Assembly (NCBI GenBank): GCA_037953745.1
Contig: JBAKBP010006586.1
Span: 1 to 64,000, forward strand
Length of the DNA: 64,000 bases
Source of the DNA: Lithodes maja
Taxonomy: Eukaryota > Arthropoda > Malacostraca > Decapoda > Lithodidae
Direction of reading: 5' to 3'
The translations under genes were made by a program, and so were the position numbers. Under the pieces are notes generated by a model that was given only the letters and a program-made list of their open reading frames with translations, made no database searches and had not been told where the DNA came from. Below, piece after piece: positions 54,595 through 64,000 of the stretch (position 1 is the stretch's first letter; the number at the start of each line of letters is the position of its first letter).

Positions 54595-56460
54595 TCAATT
54601 ATTCCACTTATTCCACATACAAACTTGGTGAACAAGCCTACATCTTTTCTATCCTAAATGACCTAGAACAGTTGGTTCAGCAACCCACCCGTATCCCGGA
54701 TCGCTTCGGAGATCGGCCCAACATTCTTGACTTGTTTCTAACTTTCTAACTTTTCTTCTTATAATGTCGATCTTTTCTCTCCTTTGGGCTCCTCTGACCA
54801 TATACTTATCAGTACACTGTCACCTGTCGTAGCTCTCCAGTACGGCCAGCCGATCCTCCCAGCCGGCGGCGCTTGTGGCACTTATGGTGCTGCCGACTGG
54901 GAGGCTCTCCGGCAGTACTTCTTTGATTTCCCATGGAATGATTTTTTGCTCTCGTGGCCGGGGACCCTCGGAGAGTACTGAACGCATTACCGAGGTAATT
55001 TTATGAGGCATGGATGCATACATTCCATTTTCTTGCTCTCAGGCTAATGCAAAAGAAATCTTGGTTTACTCACGCTTGTTCTACTGCCGTCCGCAATAAG
55101 GAGGAAGCATTCAAATGGTACCGTCACATTCAAACTCAAGAATCTCATTCTTCCTATGTTTCTGCCTGGAATCAAGCCAAATCTGTACCTTCGACTTGCC
55201 AAACTGAACTATCCAACTCTAGCTCTTCCCAAGCCAAACTGAACTATCCAACTCTAGCTCTTCCCAAGATTTCTGGCATCTAGCCAAAAACTTCTCCAAC
55301 AATGTTTCTTCCTCGTCTTTCCCTCCCCTTTTCCACTCTTATTGCACAACCAGCACTTCTTCCTCTGACAAAGCTGAACTCTTCGCTCAAACTTTCGCTA
55401 GAAACTCCACCTTGGATGATACCGGTGCTATTCCTACCTCTCCACCCCCCTCTCTTTTACTTATGCCTAATATCCTAATCTCTTCTAAAGATGTACTTTC
55501 TATCCTCTCTGGGCTTAATATTAAGAAGGGGTACGGTCCGGATGGTATTCCTCCTGTTGTACTCAAAAGCTGTGCTTACGTGCTGTCTCCCTGCCTAGGC
55601 AAACTCTTTCGTCTCTGTCTCTCCTCTAATGTCTTCCCTTCTTGCTGGAAGTTTGCTCTCATTCAACCTGTCCCAAAGAAGGGTGACCACTCTCAACCCT
55701 CCAACTATTGTCCAATTGCTCTCATTTCTTGCATCTCTAAAGTTTTTTTAAGCTACTCCTACTGTACCTCCAATTTTTTTTATGCATTTCTATTCTCATA
55801 ATCTACTCCCAGATCGCCAGTATGGCTTCCTTAACCCACAGAACCCCAGCGACGCAAACCATGCGTCCTCAATGTATGTAACGCTAAACCCCAGCGACGC
55901 AAACCATGCGTCCTGGCCGGTCCAGTCCCAATGACTCCGGTCCTATTGCACCTAGAGGGCTCAGATTTGTATGGGAACTGTGTAAGTATCCCACGCAACC
56001 TTGACGATGGTTGAAAACTCTCAAAGTCCAACCGCGTGCGCGTGAGCGCGCAAAAAACGGTATTTTGGGTGTATTTGCCTTCAATTTTTTACTCTTGTAA
56101 AATCGACTTTCGGGGGCTCCGTAGGACCATTTTTTGAGGTTTTTGATCGTTTTTTTTTTTTTTTTTTTTCCTTCATCCTAACCCATTCGCTATTGTTTCT
56201 GGATTTTTTTTTTTTTTTCAAAACAGCCGGTCCCTGGTGGTACATTTATTATAAACTAGCTGGTCCTCAGCGGGTTAAGGGTCGCTCCACTGGTGATGTT
56301 CTCTCATATCTTACTAACTCTTGGTCATACTTCTTTCGGGACTTCGGTGGGACCTTTTCTATTGTGCTAGACATATCGAAGGCCTTCAATAGTCTGGCAC
56401 AAATCTCTAATTTCTGAACTACCCTCCTTCGGTTTCTATCACTCCATCTGTGCCTTTATA
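54595..56460 (+). pseudogene. J2 LINE copy 2, degenerate, interrupted by D3 MITE
   Basis: Endonuclease remnants (54600-54830: FGDRPNILDLF, GSSDHILIS) are followed by a linker with a 32-bp tandem duplication (about 55195-55265) and an RT part open for 129 codons: LNIKKGYGPDGIPPVVLKSC, CWKFALIQPVPKKGDHSQPSNY. The coding sense CAG TAT GGC TTC C | TTAA | G GGT CGC TCC is split by the D3 MITE and resumes at 56279 (GRSTGDVLSYLTNSW). It ends near 56460. Confidence 0.75.
55831..56278 (-). mobile_element. TTAACCC MITE, family D3
   Basis: TTAA at 55831-55834 and 56275-56278. Removing one TTAA and the body rejoins the J2 reading frame, so this is a clean target duplication. The left end has AACCCCAGCGACGC...GCGTCC twice (55842 and 55890), separated by about 48 bp. 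The right end, inverted, reads TTAACCCGCTGAGGACCAGC. CAATAGCGAATGGGTTAGGA (minus) is shared with D2. Confidence 0.85.
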
Positions 56461-56462
56461 TC

Positions 56463-57416
56463 TAACTAGCAGGGGTACCCGGCATTGCCCGGGTAATCAC
56501 CATCACTACTACCACCACTACTACTACTACCATAATCACCATCATCAATCACTACTACCACAATCATCACAATACTACTACTACCATAATCACCGGCCTC
56601 GACCTCCCTGTGCCTCATTAAATGACTACCTCGATTTCGGCCGCTAAATGACCTCCGAGTTTGGATCTGACCTCATCCGTACCACCATTTTGGGGGGCTG
56701 CGAACAATTTTCGTTCCATACACCTTTTCGATCGGAGGCCTCCTTCTGCCCCAAACGGCAATTTTTTTCAATTTTTTCATTTGTTTTTCAATTGTTTTTC
56801 AATTTCGGCCTCGAAACGACCTCCGATCGTAGCCTCGCCCCCTCTATGACCTGACCCAGGTCAATTGACACCCACATGCAAAGTTTCAGTTCCCCAGGTC
56901 CAAAACTGCGGCCGCCTATTAACCCGTCCAGCCCCGGCTAGTTTTGTAATGTTTGTTCACCAGAACCCGGCCGGTTTTCAAAAAATGGTTTTATTCCAGA
57001 AACAATAGCGAATGGGTTAGGAATGAAGGAAAAACCACGAAAAACCGCTCAAAAAGCTTAAAAAATGGTCCTACAGAGCCCCCGAAAACGTATTTTACAA
57101 GAGTAAACAATTGAAGGCAATTATCCCAAAAAAACAGGTTATTGCGCGCTCACGCGCACGCACGTGGACTTTGAGAGTTTTCAACCATCGGCACGGTTGC
57201 GTGGGATACGTACACAGTTCTCATACAAATCTGAGCCCTCTTGAGTGGCTACACCTGAGGTTACGGTCGGCGCAATTAGGGTGACGCGCCAGGCGCGTCT
57301 CTGGGGCTGTGCGTTACATACATCGCCGACGCGTCAGGCGCGTCGCTGGGGCTGTACGGGTTAAGAACACACAGACAGACAGACAGACAGACAGACAATC
57401 GCAAATATTATATAGA
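56463..57416 (+). repeat. interspersed repeat with GC hairpin, simple repeats and (GACA)n
   Basis: Begins ACTAGCAGGGGTACCCGGCATTGCCCGGGTA (hairpin 56476-56495) and includes CAC/TAC-type microsatellite (56500-56595). It ends with (GACA)n at about 57372-57397 and ATTATATAGATT. D2 is nested in it. Likely a non-autonomous element; class not assigned. Confidence 0.5.
56919..57364 (+). mobile_element. TTAACCC MITE, family D2
   Basis: TTAA at 56919-56922 and 57361-57364. The left tip is TTAACCCGTCCAGCCCCGG; the right tip, inverted, TTAACCCGTACAGCCCCAG. The right cassette holds the palindromic module twice: GACGCGCCAGGCGCGTC (57282) and GACGCGTCAGGCGCGTC (57327), each followed by CTGGGGCTG after two or three bases. 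The body shares words with D3. Confidence 0.85.
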
Positions 57417-58318
57417 TTTCCTTTCTACTTTCCTTTCCTGTTCGACGGAGGAAAAATTAGAGGAAAAGCCGCAAATGTTGGAAATGTTGATAGTAAGAGT
57501 GACAGGCCGAGGTTCAGAGAATTTTGTGGGGTCGTCAGGGGAAGGTCAGCCGGGTGTGGGGGCATTTATGGTCCCCCCCTCCCCGCCATCTGGGGACTCA
57601 GAGGCGGGGCTGTTATTCATCATAATTTAATTAATTAATTTTGATGTGGAAGAAGGAAGTGTGGTGTGCATGTTTAGTGTAGTGTAGTAGATAGGAGGAG
57701 GAGGTGTTTGTGAGAGGGAGCTGGATTATTCTGTGTATGTGAGGTACACGGAGAATCAGTAAGAGAGGCCAAGCAAATGAAACTAGAGTTCCAGCGACTT
57801 TTATCAAATGCCTATAGCCTCTCCTGGGTCTAGCCCTGTTCGATTGGTGCTTACGATCTCGCCCTGGCATTGTTGTCTTGATAGCCTGGTGCGCGGAATT
57901 TCGGTTCGAGTTGTTGGAGTACCATATGTATTCATTACTTTCATTGATTTCACTAGTTAGGTTTATTTGTAAATTAATTGGTGAGTTTATGAAAACAAAT
58001 ATGAATACATACATACATATACTCTGGCACATATCCCTTTATTTTATTTCTTTATTGTGGGTGGCCGACTCGAGACAGAGCCCGGACAGAGACAACACAA
58101 CAACAAATTCACCCATATAATATTTTATTTTGAATTTGATATATAAATTAGGCTACTTCATACAAAATTGTACATCATGTTCAAGAGAATATAACTGCTA
58201 TGTGGCATCCCTAAAAGCACCCATCTATCATCCTTACCCCACCCTCCCTTTTTCCTCCACCTTCCCACAATAAAACAATAATTTACCTCACCAAAATATC
58301 TCCCAACACACCGACATA
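57417..58318. other. non-coding spacer
   Basis: No gene recognised. Short repeats ATACATACATAC (about 58005) and AATTAATTAATT (57628) only. Confidence 0.5.
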
Positions 58319-58395
58319 CCAGTCTTTGATGTCAGTGAAGAAGAATGTTAGGACAGAGTAAGCTAACATTCTTCTTCACTGCCATCAAAGACTGG
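58319..58395. repeat. perfect long hairpin at a LINE fragment start
   Basis: A 33-nt arm at 58319-58351 is the reverse complement of 58363-58395 with one mismatch (T/G at 58332), with an 11-nt loop GACAGAGTAAG. The right arm is coding sequence of the LINE tail that follows. Confidence 0.9.
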
Positions 58396-58515
58396 AACAA
58401 CCTACCACAGACAGTCAGTGAAAAGAGAACATTGTATTTCTTCAGACGTAGCTTAAAGGAGCACCTGATCCGAACAGCTGCAAGAAGGGAGCACCAAGCT
58501 TATGTCTACTACTAA
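58363..58515 (+). pseudogene. LINE ORF2 C-terminal fragment
   Basis: The plus frame reads LTFFFTAIKDWNNLPQTVS, then RTLYFFRRSLKEHLIRTAARREH and a stop, the usual C-terminal signature (FF..I..WN.LP) of CR1/Jockey-type RTs. Only about 50 codons remain. Confidence 0.7.
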
Positions 58516-58552
58516 GTACGACATAAGAGATAGGCAAAAAACAAACTAAACA

Positions 58553-59553
58553 TTATTACTTACTTTACTTACTTACTTTGTAGATGTTTAGGTGAAATCA
58601 CCACGGTCGATCTGGGGATCCGCCGCTTCCACACATCTCGATCTTGAGGTACTGGATTTGGTCAATGATCGAGTTTGACCCAGCTCCTCTGTTGGTCTGG
58701 CCGTGGTGTATAGGAGGCTCATCTGGTATGTGCTCCAGGATTTCATCTAGCCTCCGCTTGAACACTTCTGTACTGCACCCATGCAGTCATGTCTCTAACT
58801 GGTCTAGGGAGACAGTTGAAGAGCCTGGGTCCAGTGTTACTGAAGCTTTCAGCCTGGATGGTCTTGAGCCTTTGAGAGACACAGTTTAGTGACCTTCTTG
58901 TGCAGGTTCTGCCAAACCTGGGGTGACTTTGGCTCTTGATGCCTTCCCCTCCTCTTGGCGATGGGTTTGGTGCTGTGCCCTCAAGGATCTTCCAGGTGTA
59001 GATAACAATGTAGCGCTCCCGTCGTCTTTGTAGAGAGTACAACTTTAGGTGCTTCAGTCTCTCCCAGTAGTTCAAGGAGTCTGGATATTTCTCTAGTGAA
59101 CACCCTTTGTAGTCTTGTTCTAACTCCTGTATCTCTTTAACTTTATAGGTAGACCACGGCTGACATGCGTACTCTATTTTAGAGACTACAAGTGATTTCC
59201 AAAGGGGTAGGTGTTCTGGGTTTCTGGTCAGAAAGGTTCGAAGAATCCACCCAGTCATCTGTCGAGCTGACCTGGCTGCTTGATGGATGTGCTCACTGAA
59301 GGTGTAGTCGTTGTTCATCCTTACTCCCAGGTCTCTGAGCGATTCTTTGTCTTCAATCTGGTCGTCACCCACTTTATATTCATATTCTTTAAGGTGCTCA
59401 TTTGTGCCATATCTTAAGAGTTCAAATTTTCTGCTGTGGAATTTCGTGTTTTCTTCTGCCCAGCTACAAATTTTCTCCAGGTCCTTCTGTAGGTTTTCTG
59501 CATCATCCTTAAATATTTTAACAAGTCCAACTATAGAATGTAAGGTATCTTAG
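58553..59553 (-). pseudogene. CR1-D LINE, 3' part of RT
   Basis: The minus frame 59372-58743 reads DKESLRDLGVRMNNDYTFSEHI, WILRTFLTRNPEHLPLWKSLVVSKIEYACQPW and LKLYSLQRRRERYIVIYTWKILEG, i.e. the RT thumb and C-terminal domain. Upstream to 59553 further RT codons (FKDDAENLQKDL) occur in another frame. The ADD motif is missing. The 3' tail is (AAGT)n, ACTTACTT on the plus strand at about 58557-58580. This family differs from CR1-A, B and C. Confidence 0.7.
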
Positions 59554-59770
59554 TTTAGCTCCCTAGAAATACTTTATCTAAATTGTTTACTACACATATT
59601 AATTTAAATTTTTTGTTTCCCCTTTTTCCCCAGCTAACTTAATCCGACAAGGACCCCAATGGAAATACGCCTAACGGCCTTGTCCTTAGTTGGAATTATG
59701 CAAAGCTGGTACATGTCATATTCGAAACATATTATCTTGTACCAACATTGTAAAATGCTAACTGAATAAA

Positions 59771-59807
<37 letters not shown>

Positions 59808-60590
59808 AATATATTATTATTATTACAAATAGATTTTTATTTATAGTATACCATAAGATTCTTGCCTGACTTACGTTTTCTCTAATAACTGCTTTAGAAA
59901 ACGCGGCCAACTTTATTAGTAACTATGGCATTTTTTCGTGACGAACTGGTGAAAATTGAGCTATGTTTTATATATTTGACTTTTGTGACTTCGTTTGCGA
60001 TTTCCAGCAATTATATATTGGCAACTTCCAAGTGTAACTACTCCACTGTATATTGCTCTGTTTCGTTCCCGTTTTGCGCACTATATATGGGACTATACAG
60101 GCTCAGCACCTGTTTAGCGTGCTCACACTTGCTGTTACTCGGATATTTTCCCTGAATCGACATATTTTATGTCTAATAATGCGTCACAAACTTATGTATA
60201 TATTTTATTTGTACTTTTCTGCACCTTATATTATTCAATATGGGAAAGCAAACACGATAAGATGTAGGTGATGATTGTAGGATACCTCATACAAAATTGT
60301 GCAACATTTGAATGATTTTACGAGGTTATTTTAATTGTTCATATGTATTGAAATTCGCTGCCTTACGCGCATAGAGTGATGAATATTTCAGCGAGTCTTA
60401 CTAATGCCATCAGTATTTGTTATGCGTGGTTGTAATCCAACTCGCTTTAATGTTTATTTTCATAAGTTCCTTGCTTAGGATACTTAGAACATAATCCTGC
60501 CCGACAGGATTACAACTAGCATTATTAATAATATTTCTAGATTACTCAATTTCAAACCCAAACACAATAAACACACGAGGTAAGGACAAT
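59554..60590. other. AT-rich non-coding stretch with (TTA)n
   Basis: A (TTA)n microsatellite lies at about 59768-59826. No gene is supported; a 76-codon frame at 59925-60155 is hydrophobic but unrecognised. Confidence 0.5.
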
Positions 60591-62261
60591 AAGTTTTATT
60601 TCTTAATTATTAGTTACAGGGTCAGGGCACATCCGGATCTTAACTATATAGAGTATAAGTCCAATGGCAAATCAATGGTGACTTGAAAAGAGTTAACTAT
60701 ATTTTACTCTCTCATGAATAAAGATGTCACTTACAAAGCATCAAACATGAAATATATATGTCATACACCAAGAGGAATAATAGTTAATAAATGTGGGTAA
60801 CTGAGATTATCTACTCAGGTACGCACAGGTAAGCGCCGCTCGAAATACAAATAGGTCGCCAGGCCAGGTAGGCGGTCAAAGCTGCCGTGCGAGGTCGAGG
60901 TCAAAGGTACTGCGTTCAAGCTGAATAAATACTTGATTTAGTGTAACGTTAAATCAGTAACAAAAGATTTGAAGTTAACTTTACGCTTGATGGTATGATA
61001 ATTGAATTTACAATTTAATTATAAAAGAATAATTGTGAATAATCTCTCACATGATACACACAAAATATATTCAATTGTAAATGAGCTAAAATCACACTCA
61101 ATGAGGAACTCAAATTCACTAAACATGTAGTGAATAAATATAGCGGAACATTTGCTATCTAATCAGTGAGTTTGAATGAATTAACAAACTACTGTAAATA
61201 AAATCAGACACATAACGAAGTAGTGACAGATAATTAGCCAAAATGGGGGCTAATGCAGTGAGTTTGAATGAATTAACAAACTACTGGACCTAAAATAAAG
61301 TCGCAGAACGAAGTAGCGACTTCGAATAGCCAAAATGAAGGCTGAAGCAGCAAGTTTAAATGAATTAACAAACTACTGGGAATAAAATAAAGACGCAGAA
61401 CGAAGTAGCGACTAGAATAACCCGAATACAGGTTGATAAAGTATAGAATACTAATATTAAGAAACAGAACGACGTAGTGTTTTATAAATAGCCGAATAAA
61501 GGCTGATGAATACAGGAATGTATAATCTGAATTCCTAAACTTGGTTGTGAAAGAAAATCATTAACCAGGTAACGTAATTGATCGGATTATTCACAAGAAC
61601 TAATATAGATTAGAAATCTTGAACATAGATTAATTTAATCTCAACGGAACGGGTTTTTAGTTTTAAGGTTGGCGACTTTGTACTCTAAGTGATCTCTCAT
61701 GAAAAATGGACGAAGCACTGTCCGGAGTTTGGATTAAGTTTTAAGAAGGAAAATTGCTCTCGATACACACTTCACTTCGACTTGGACACTCAATCAATAA
61801 TAACACAACTGAATAAAATCTGTGAGCGTTCACTAAGTATTACGTATAATATAAAGTATGTAACGTAAGTAAAAATTATATAACGTTGACATGGACTTAA
61901 ATTGGTTAAATCACGAATATTATATATATAATTAACCTGTACAGATGGAAGTTAGGTTCTCGTAATACGCGAACAAATTAGGGCAAGGAGAGTCTGGAAA
62001 AGGCCTCTATGATAATGTTAATTTGAACACTCGCATATTTTATATTACCTTCACAATAATTCCCAAAGCATAGTAACACAGAGACACTTAGGGTATGGGT
62101 GTTGAGGAGAAGTAATATTTATGAGAGGGAATCTGGACGACGTAGGACTTGTAGCTCCTCCTTCGATCGGACACCAAAGGGAACTGCCTCTCTCACACAC
62201 AGCTAGAGACGGTCACTTCTAGCTCTTCTAACACACCTCTGGGTCGCCATCTCGTTGAACT
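60591..62261. other. AT-rich region, no ORFs, contains 92-bp repeat
   Basis: No open frame of note over 1.6 kb. It could be the leader or remains of an element transcribed leftwards from the TATA-containing segment at its right end, but no second LTR or gag is visible. Confidence 0.4.
61167..61510 (+). repeat. 92-bp tandem repeat, about 3 to 4 units
   Basis: GAATGAATTAACAAACTACT recurs at 92-bp spacing (TTTGAATGAA at 61171 and 61263, TTTAAATGAA at 61355), each unit also with CAGAACGAAGTAGCGAC and AGCCAAAATG..GGCT. A fourth, diverged unit follows to about 61510. Confidence 0.8.
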
Positions 62262-62268
62262 TTTTATA
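62262..62268 (-). promoter_or_regulatory. candidate TATA box, leftward promoter
   Basis: The minus strand reads CCTATAAAAAGTTCAACG. About 100 nt downstream is AGTTCCCTTTGGTGTCCGATCG, which resembles an LTR end plus primer site, and TGTCGGAG lies about 40 nt upstream. A short LTR is possible, unproven. Confidence 0.3.
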
Positions 62269-62620
62269 GGGAAAATGGCTAGCCCTATTCGGTAGTAACT
62301 CCGACACCGGTAGATACCCACTAAAGCTTAGCTAGTGGAAGGTATTGCCTCGTGTCCTGATGTGGTCCTGATGTGGCGGCGTCTACGCCGTGGGACCACC
62401 TCCCGGAGCTGCCAACCGCGGATGGCTGCCGACCCTCCACGGCCGGAGACAAGATCAATCGTCCAGTGGAGGATAACCGGATGCCGGCCGCGGGGAGCAG
62501 TTTCGGGAGCCAAACCGCCACAACTATCCCTGCCCCCCCCCTGGGGGCACGGGTCCTTGGAGTGGCTTCGGTCGCGCCGGGAATTTCCACACCTCTCACA
62601 CCACACACACACATCACACA

Positions 62621-64000
62621 GTTTTTCCTACACCGAGAAATGACTCTCCGGCTGTCATTTCTCGAAGACTTCTTCTAGCCGGAGACATTGAGAGCAACCC
62701 AGGACCCACGTACACATACATATGTCCAACTTGCTCAAAACCCATCACCTCGAGTCGCCACACTAAGGGTTCAGTTCTCTGCAATTCATGCAGGAACTGG
62801 ACCCACTTCACCTGTACAACACTTGCCTCCAAGAAACACTACACGAACACCTGGACCTGTTCCTCATGCCCCTCCCTCTCCCAGTCAAATCCCTCACCTA
62901 AAACCCGTCCACCTCTCCTCCCCAACCCACCTAGCCTTTCCATATCATCCACTCCCCCCCCCCTAAAACCCGTCCACCTCTCCTCCCTAACCCACCTAAC
63001 CTTCCCATACCATCCACATCCTCAACTCAACACACCACACCCCATCCTAATCCATTCCAACCCCCATCTCCTGCTCCCCAATCCCCACCCCCACCTCACC
63101 CATCCCAACCTCCAGCCCCTCCCTCACCCCCACCCCATCCTCGTGCAGCAGCACCCAACATACATCGTGCACATAACATTAACATTCTCCAATTGAACAT
63201 AGATGGCATTAACACAAAGAAACACGAACTCTCACACTTCATCAAACAACACAACATACACATTGCCATCTTACAAGAAACAAAACTCCGCACATCACAA
63301 AAAACACCCACATTTCATAATTTCACCACCATCAGACAAGACCGGGCTGTCGGCGGGGGCGGTGGACTCATCACCCTGGTACACAATGAAATATCATACA
63401 TAGTAACCAGTGTACAAACCAAATCCCTCCTCCCCCCAAATGATAACACAACAGAAATACAATCGATTAAAATACGCACTGGCAACAAATCCAACATAAC
63501 CATCATAAACACATACATCCCTCCCCAAACATCCCCTACAGTACCAAATATATACAGACCACACTTACAACACATCACAAACACCCCACACATCATCCTG
63601 GGTGGTGACTTCAACGCCAAGACGTCGGCCTGGTTTGTCGACAACCCCGACACAGACAGAGGGCTGGTACTACAAAACCAAACAGATAACCTCATCATCC
63701 TTAACGACATCCATCAACATACCCATATTCCTCACCAAGCCCTCTATAACCCATCATCTCCAGACATCACCTTTTGCTCCCCAGAACTCGCCCCCACAAC
63801 ATCCTGGAGGGTGGTCAGAACCTTAGGCTCTGACCACCTCCCGATCATTATCACCACCAAAACCAGACTCACCCCAGCTAGCCACAAACACACATACACC
63901 AATTATAAAAGAGCTAACTGGGAAGCATTTACAAATGAGACAGAACAACACTTCACAACTCTAAACAGTACACCCATCACTAACATCAACAATGCTGTAC
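62621..64000 (+). CDS. LINE ORF: 2A-like peptide, PHD finger, Pro-rich linker, EEP endonuclease (partial)
   Basis: In one frame ISRRLLLAGDIESNPGP (2A-like, GDIESNPGP at 62681-62707) is followed at once by a PHD-type finger: CPTC, then LCNSC, WTHFTC and WTCSSC (C4HC3). A Pro/His/Thr-rich linker follows with a near-duplicate of about 60 bp (KTRPPLLPNPP twice). At a run of 10 C (62954-62963) the sense moves to the frame that carries the endonuclease: INILQLNIDGINTKKHEL, ILQETKL, HIILGGDFNAKTSAW and GSDHLPIII. RT lies outside the window. No ATG is visible in the 2A frame upstream, so the true start is unknown. If functional, 2A would cause ribosome skipping and release a short leader peptide. The C-run shift is either a mutation, an assembly error or slippage. 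Confidence 0.75.
62681..62707 (+). other. 2A-like ribosome-skipping motif
   Basis: The codons read G-D-I-E-S-N-P-G-P, matching the D-x-E-x-N-P-G-P consensus exactly and preceded by the usual Leu-rich stretch (RRLLLA). 2A-like sequences are known from the N-termini of some non-LTR retrotransposons in trypanosomes and marine invertebrates. Confidence 0.85.

Larger units (their letters stand above)
62330..64000 (+). mobile_element. LINE (LINE-A-like) 5' portion, continues beyond window
   Basis: The GC-rich 5' UTR (about 62330-62600) is followed by 2A-like, PHD and endonuclease coding segments. The 5' UTR shares CTTGGAGTGGCTTCGGTC with the SINE-like chimera that also has the LINE-A tail, which links this 5' part to the LINE-A 3' parts elsewhere. 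The 5' end is approximate. Confidence 0.7.

Noticed and set aside
57309..57638. 109-codon frame near D2
   Set aside because: It runs from MITE cassette through (GACA)n simple repeat into spacer; no domain.
60480..62310. A complete LTR element between 60.5 and 62.3 kb
   Set aside because: TGTCGG words near 60500 and 62306 do not extend into a repeated LTR, and there is no gag or pol frame between them.

Overview
This window looks like an intergenic, transposon-saturated stretch of an animal nuclear genome. I see no convincing host gene, rRNA, functional tRNA or CRISPR array. Non-LTR retrotransposons of several clades, a Copia element, TTAA-flanked MITEs, AT-rich spacers full of TAGGCCTA/TAGGCTA words and a tRNA-iMet primer-binding site of metazoan type suggest an invertebrate. 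The word bias and a Copia element of this type make a decapod crustacean my best guess, but that is an inference and not a database result.

Layout. 0.1-0.8 kb: TTAACCC MITE (family B). 1.8-7.1 kb: a LINE-A 3' fragment split by a nearly full-length CR1-like element with an open 1,000-codon ORF2. 7.1-8.5 kb: a TA-flanked MITE whose right arm is split by a TTAACCC MITE. 9.1-14.0 kb: a 4.9 kb block bounded by 110-bp inverted repeats that holds two more TTAA MITEs and an RTE-like 3' end. 15.4-17.2 kb: a 5'-truncated LINE-A with target duplication. 17.8-19.2 kb: a foldback element with arms of about 700 bp. 20.7-22.9 kb: further MITE and hairpin repeats. 23.45-29.32 kb: a young, complete Ty1/Copia element on the minus strand with 721-bp LTRs, ATCTG target duplication, PBS, gag, pol and RNase H. 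30-38.6 kb: more TTAA MITEs, a tRNA-like SINE fragment and degenerate repeats. 38.6-46.2 kb: a 31-bp minisatellite interrupted by an intact CR1-like element (983-aa ORF2), a truncated sister copy and another LINE. 46.2-59.6 kb: nested, mostly broken LINEs (J1, J2, CR1-C, CR1-D), a SINE-like chimera and two TTAACCC MITEs. 59.6-62.3 kb: AT-rich DNA with a 92-bp tandem repeat. 62.3-64 kb: the 5' end of a LINE-A-like element with a 2A-like peptide, a PHD finger and an endonuclease, running off the window.

Main points for a second look. (1) Copia gag and pol lie in one frame separated by a single UGA CUAG, a known readthrough-prone context, with no ATG before the protease. (2) The same element's leader carries a same-sense copy of the 5' half of tRNA-iMet just after a PBS for the 3' end of that tRNA. 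(3) At least six TTAACCC-ended MITEs carry, at one end, an approximately 75-97 bp cassette with a duplicated, often palindromic module. Two copies with near-identical bodies (7936-8423 and 34452-34938) carry different cassettes of equal length, as if the end had been exchanged. (4) A 2A-like GDIESNPGP motif precedes a PHD finger in the LINE at the right edge. Names such as LINE-A, J1, CR1-A and families B, C, D, F, G and H are labels used only here.
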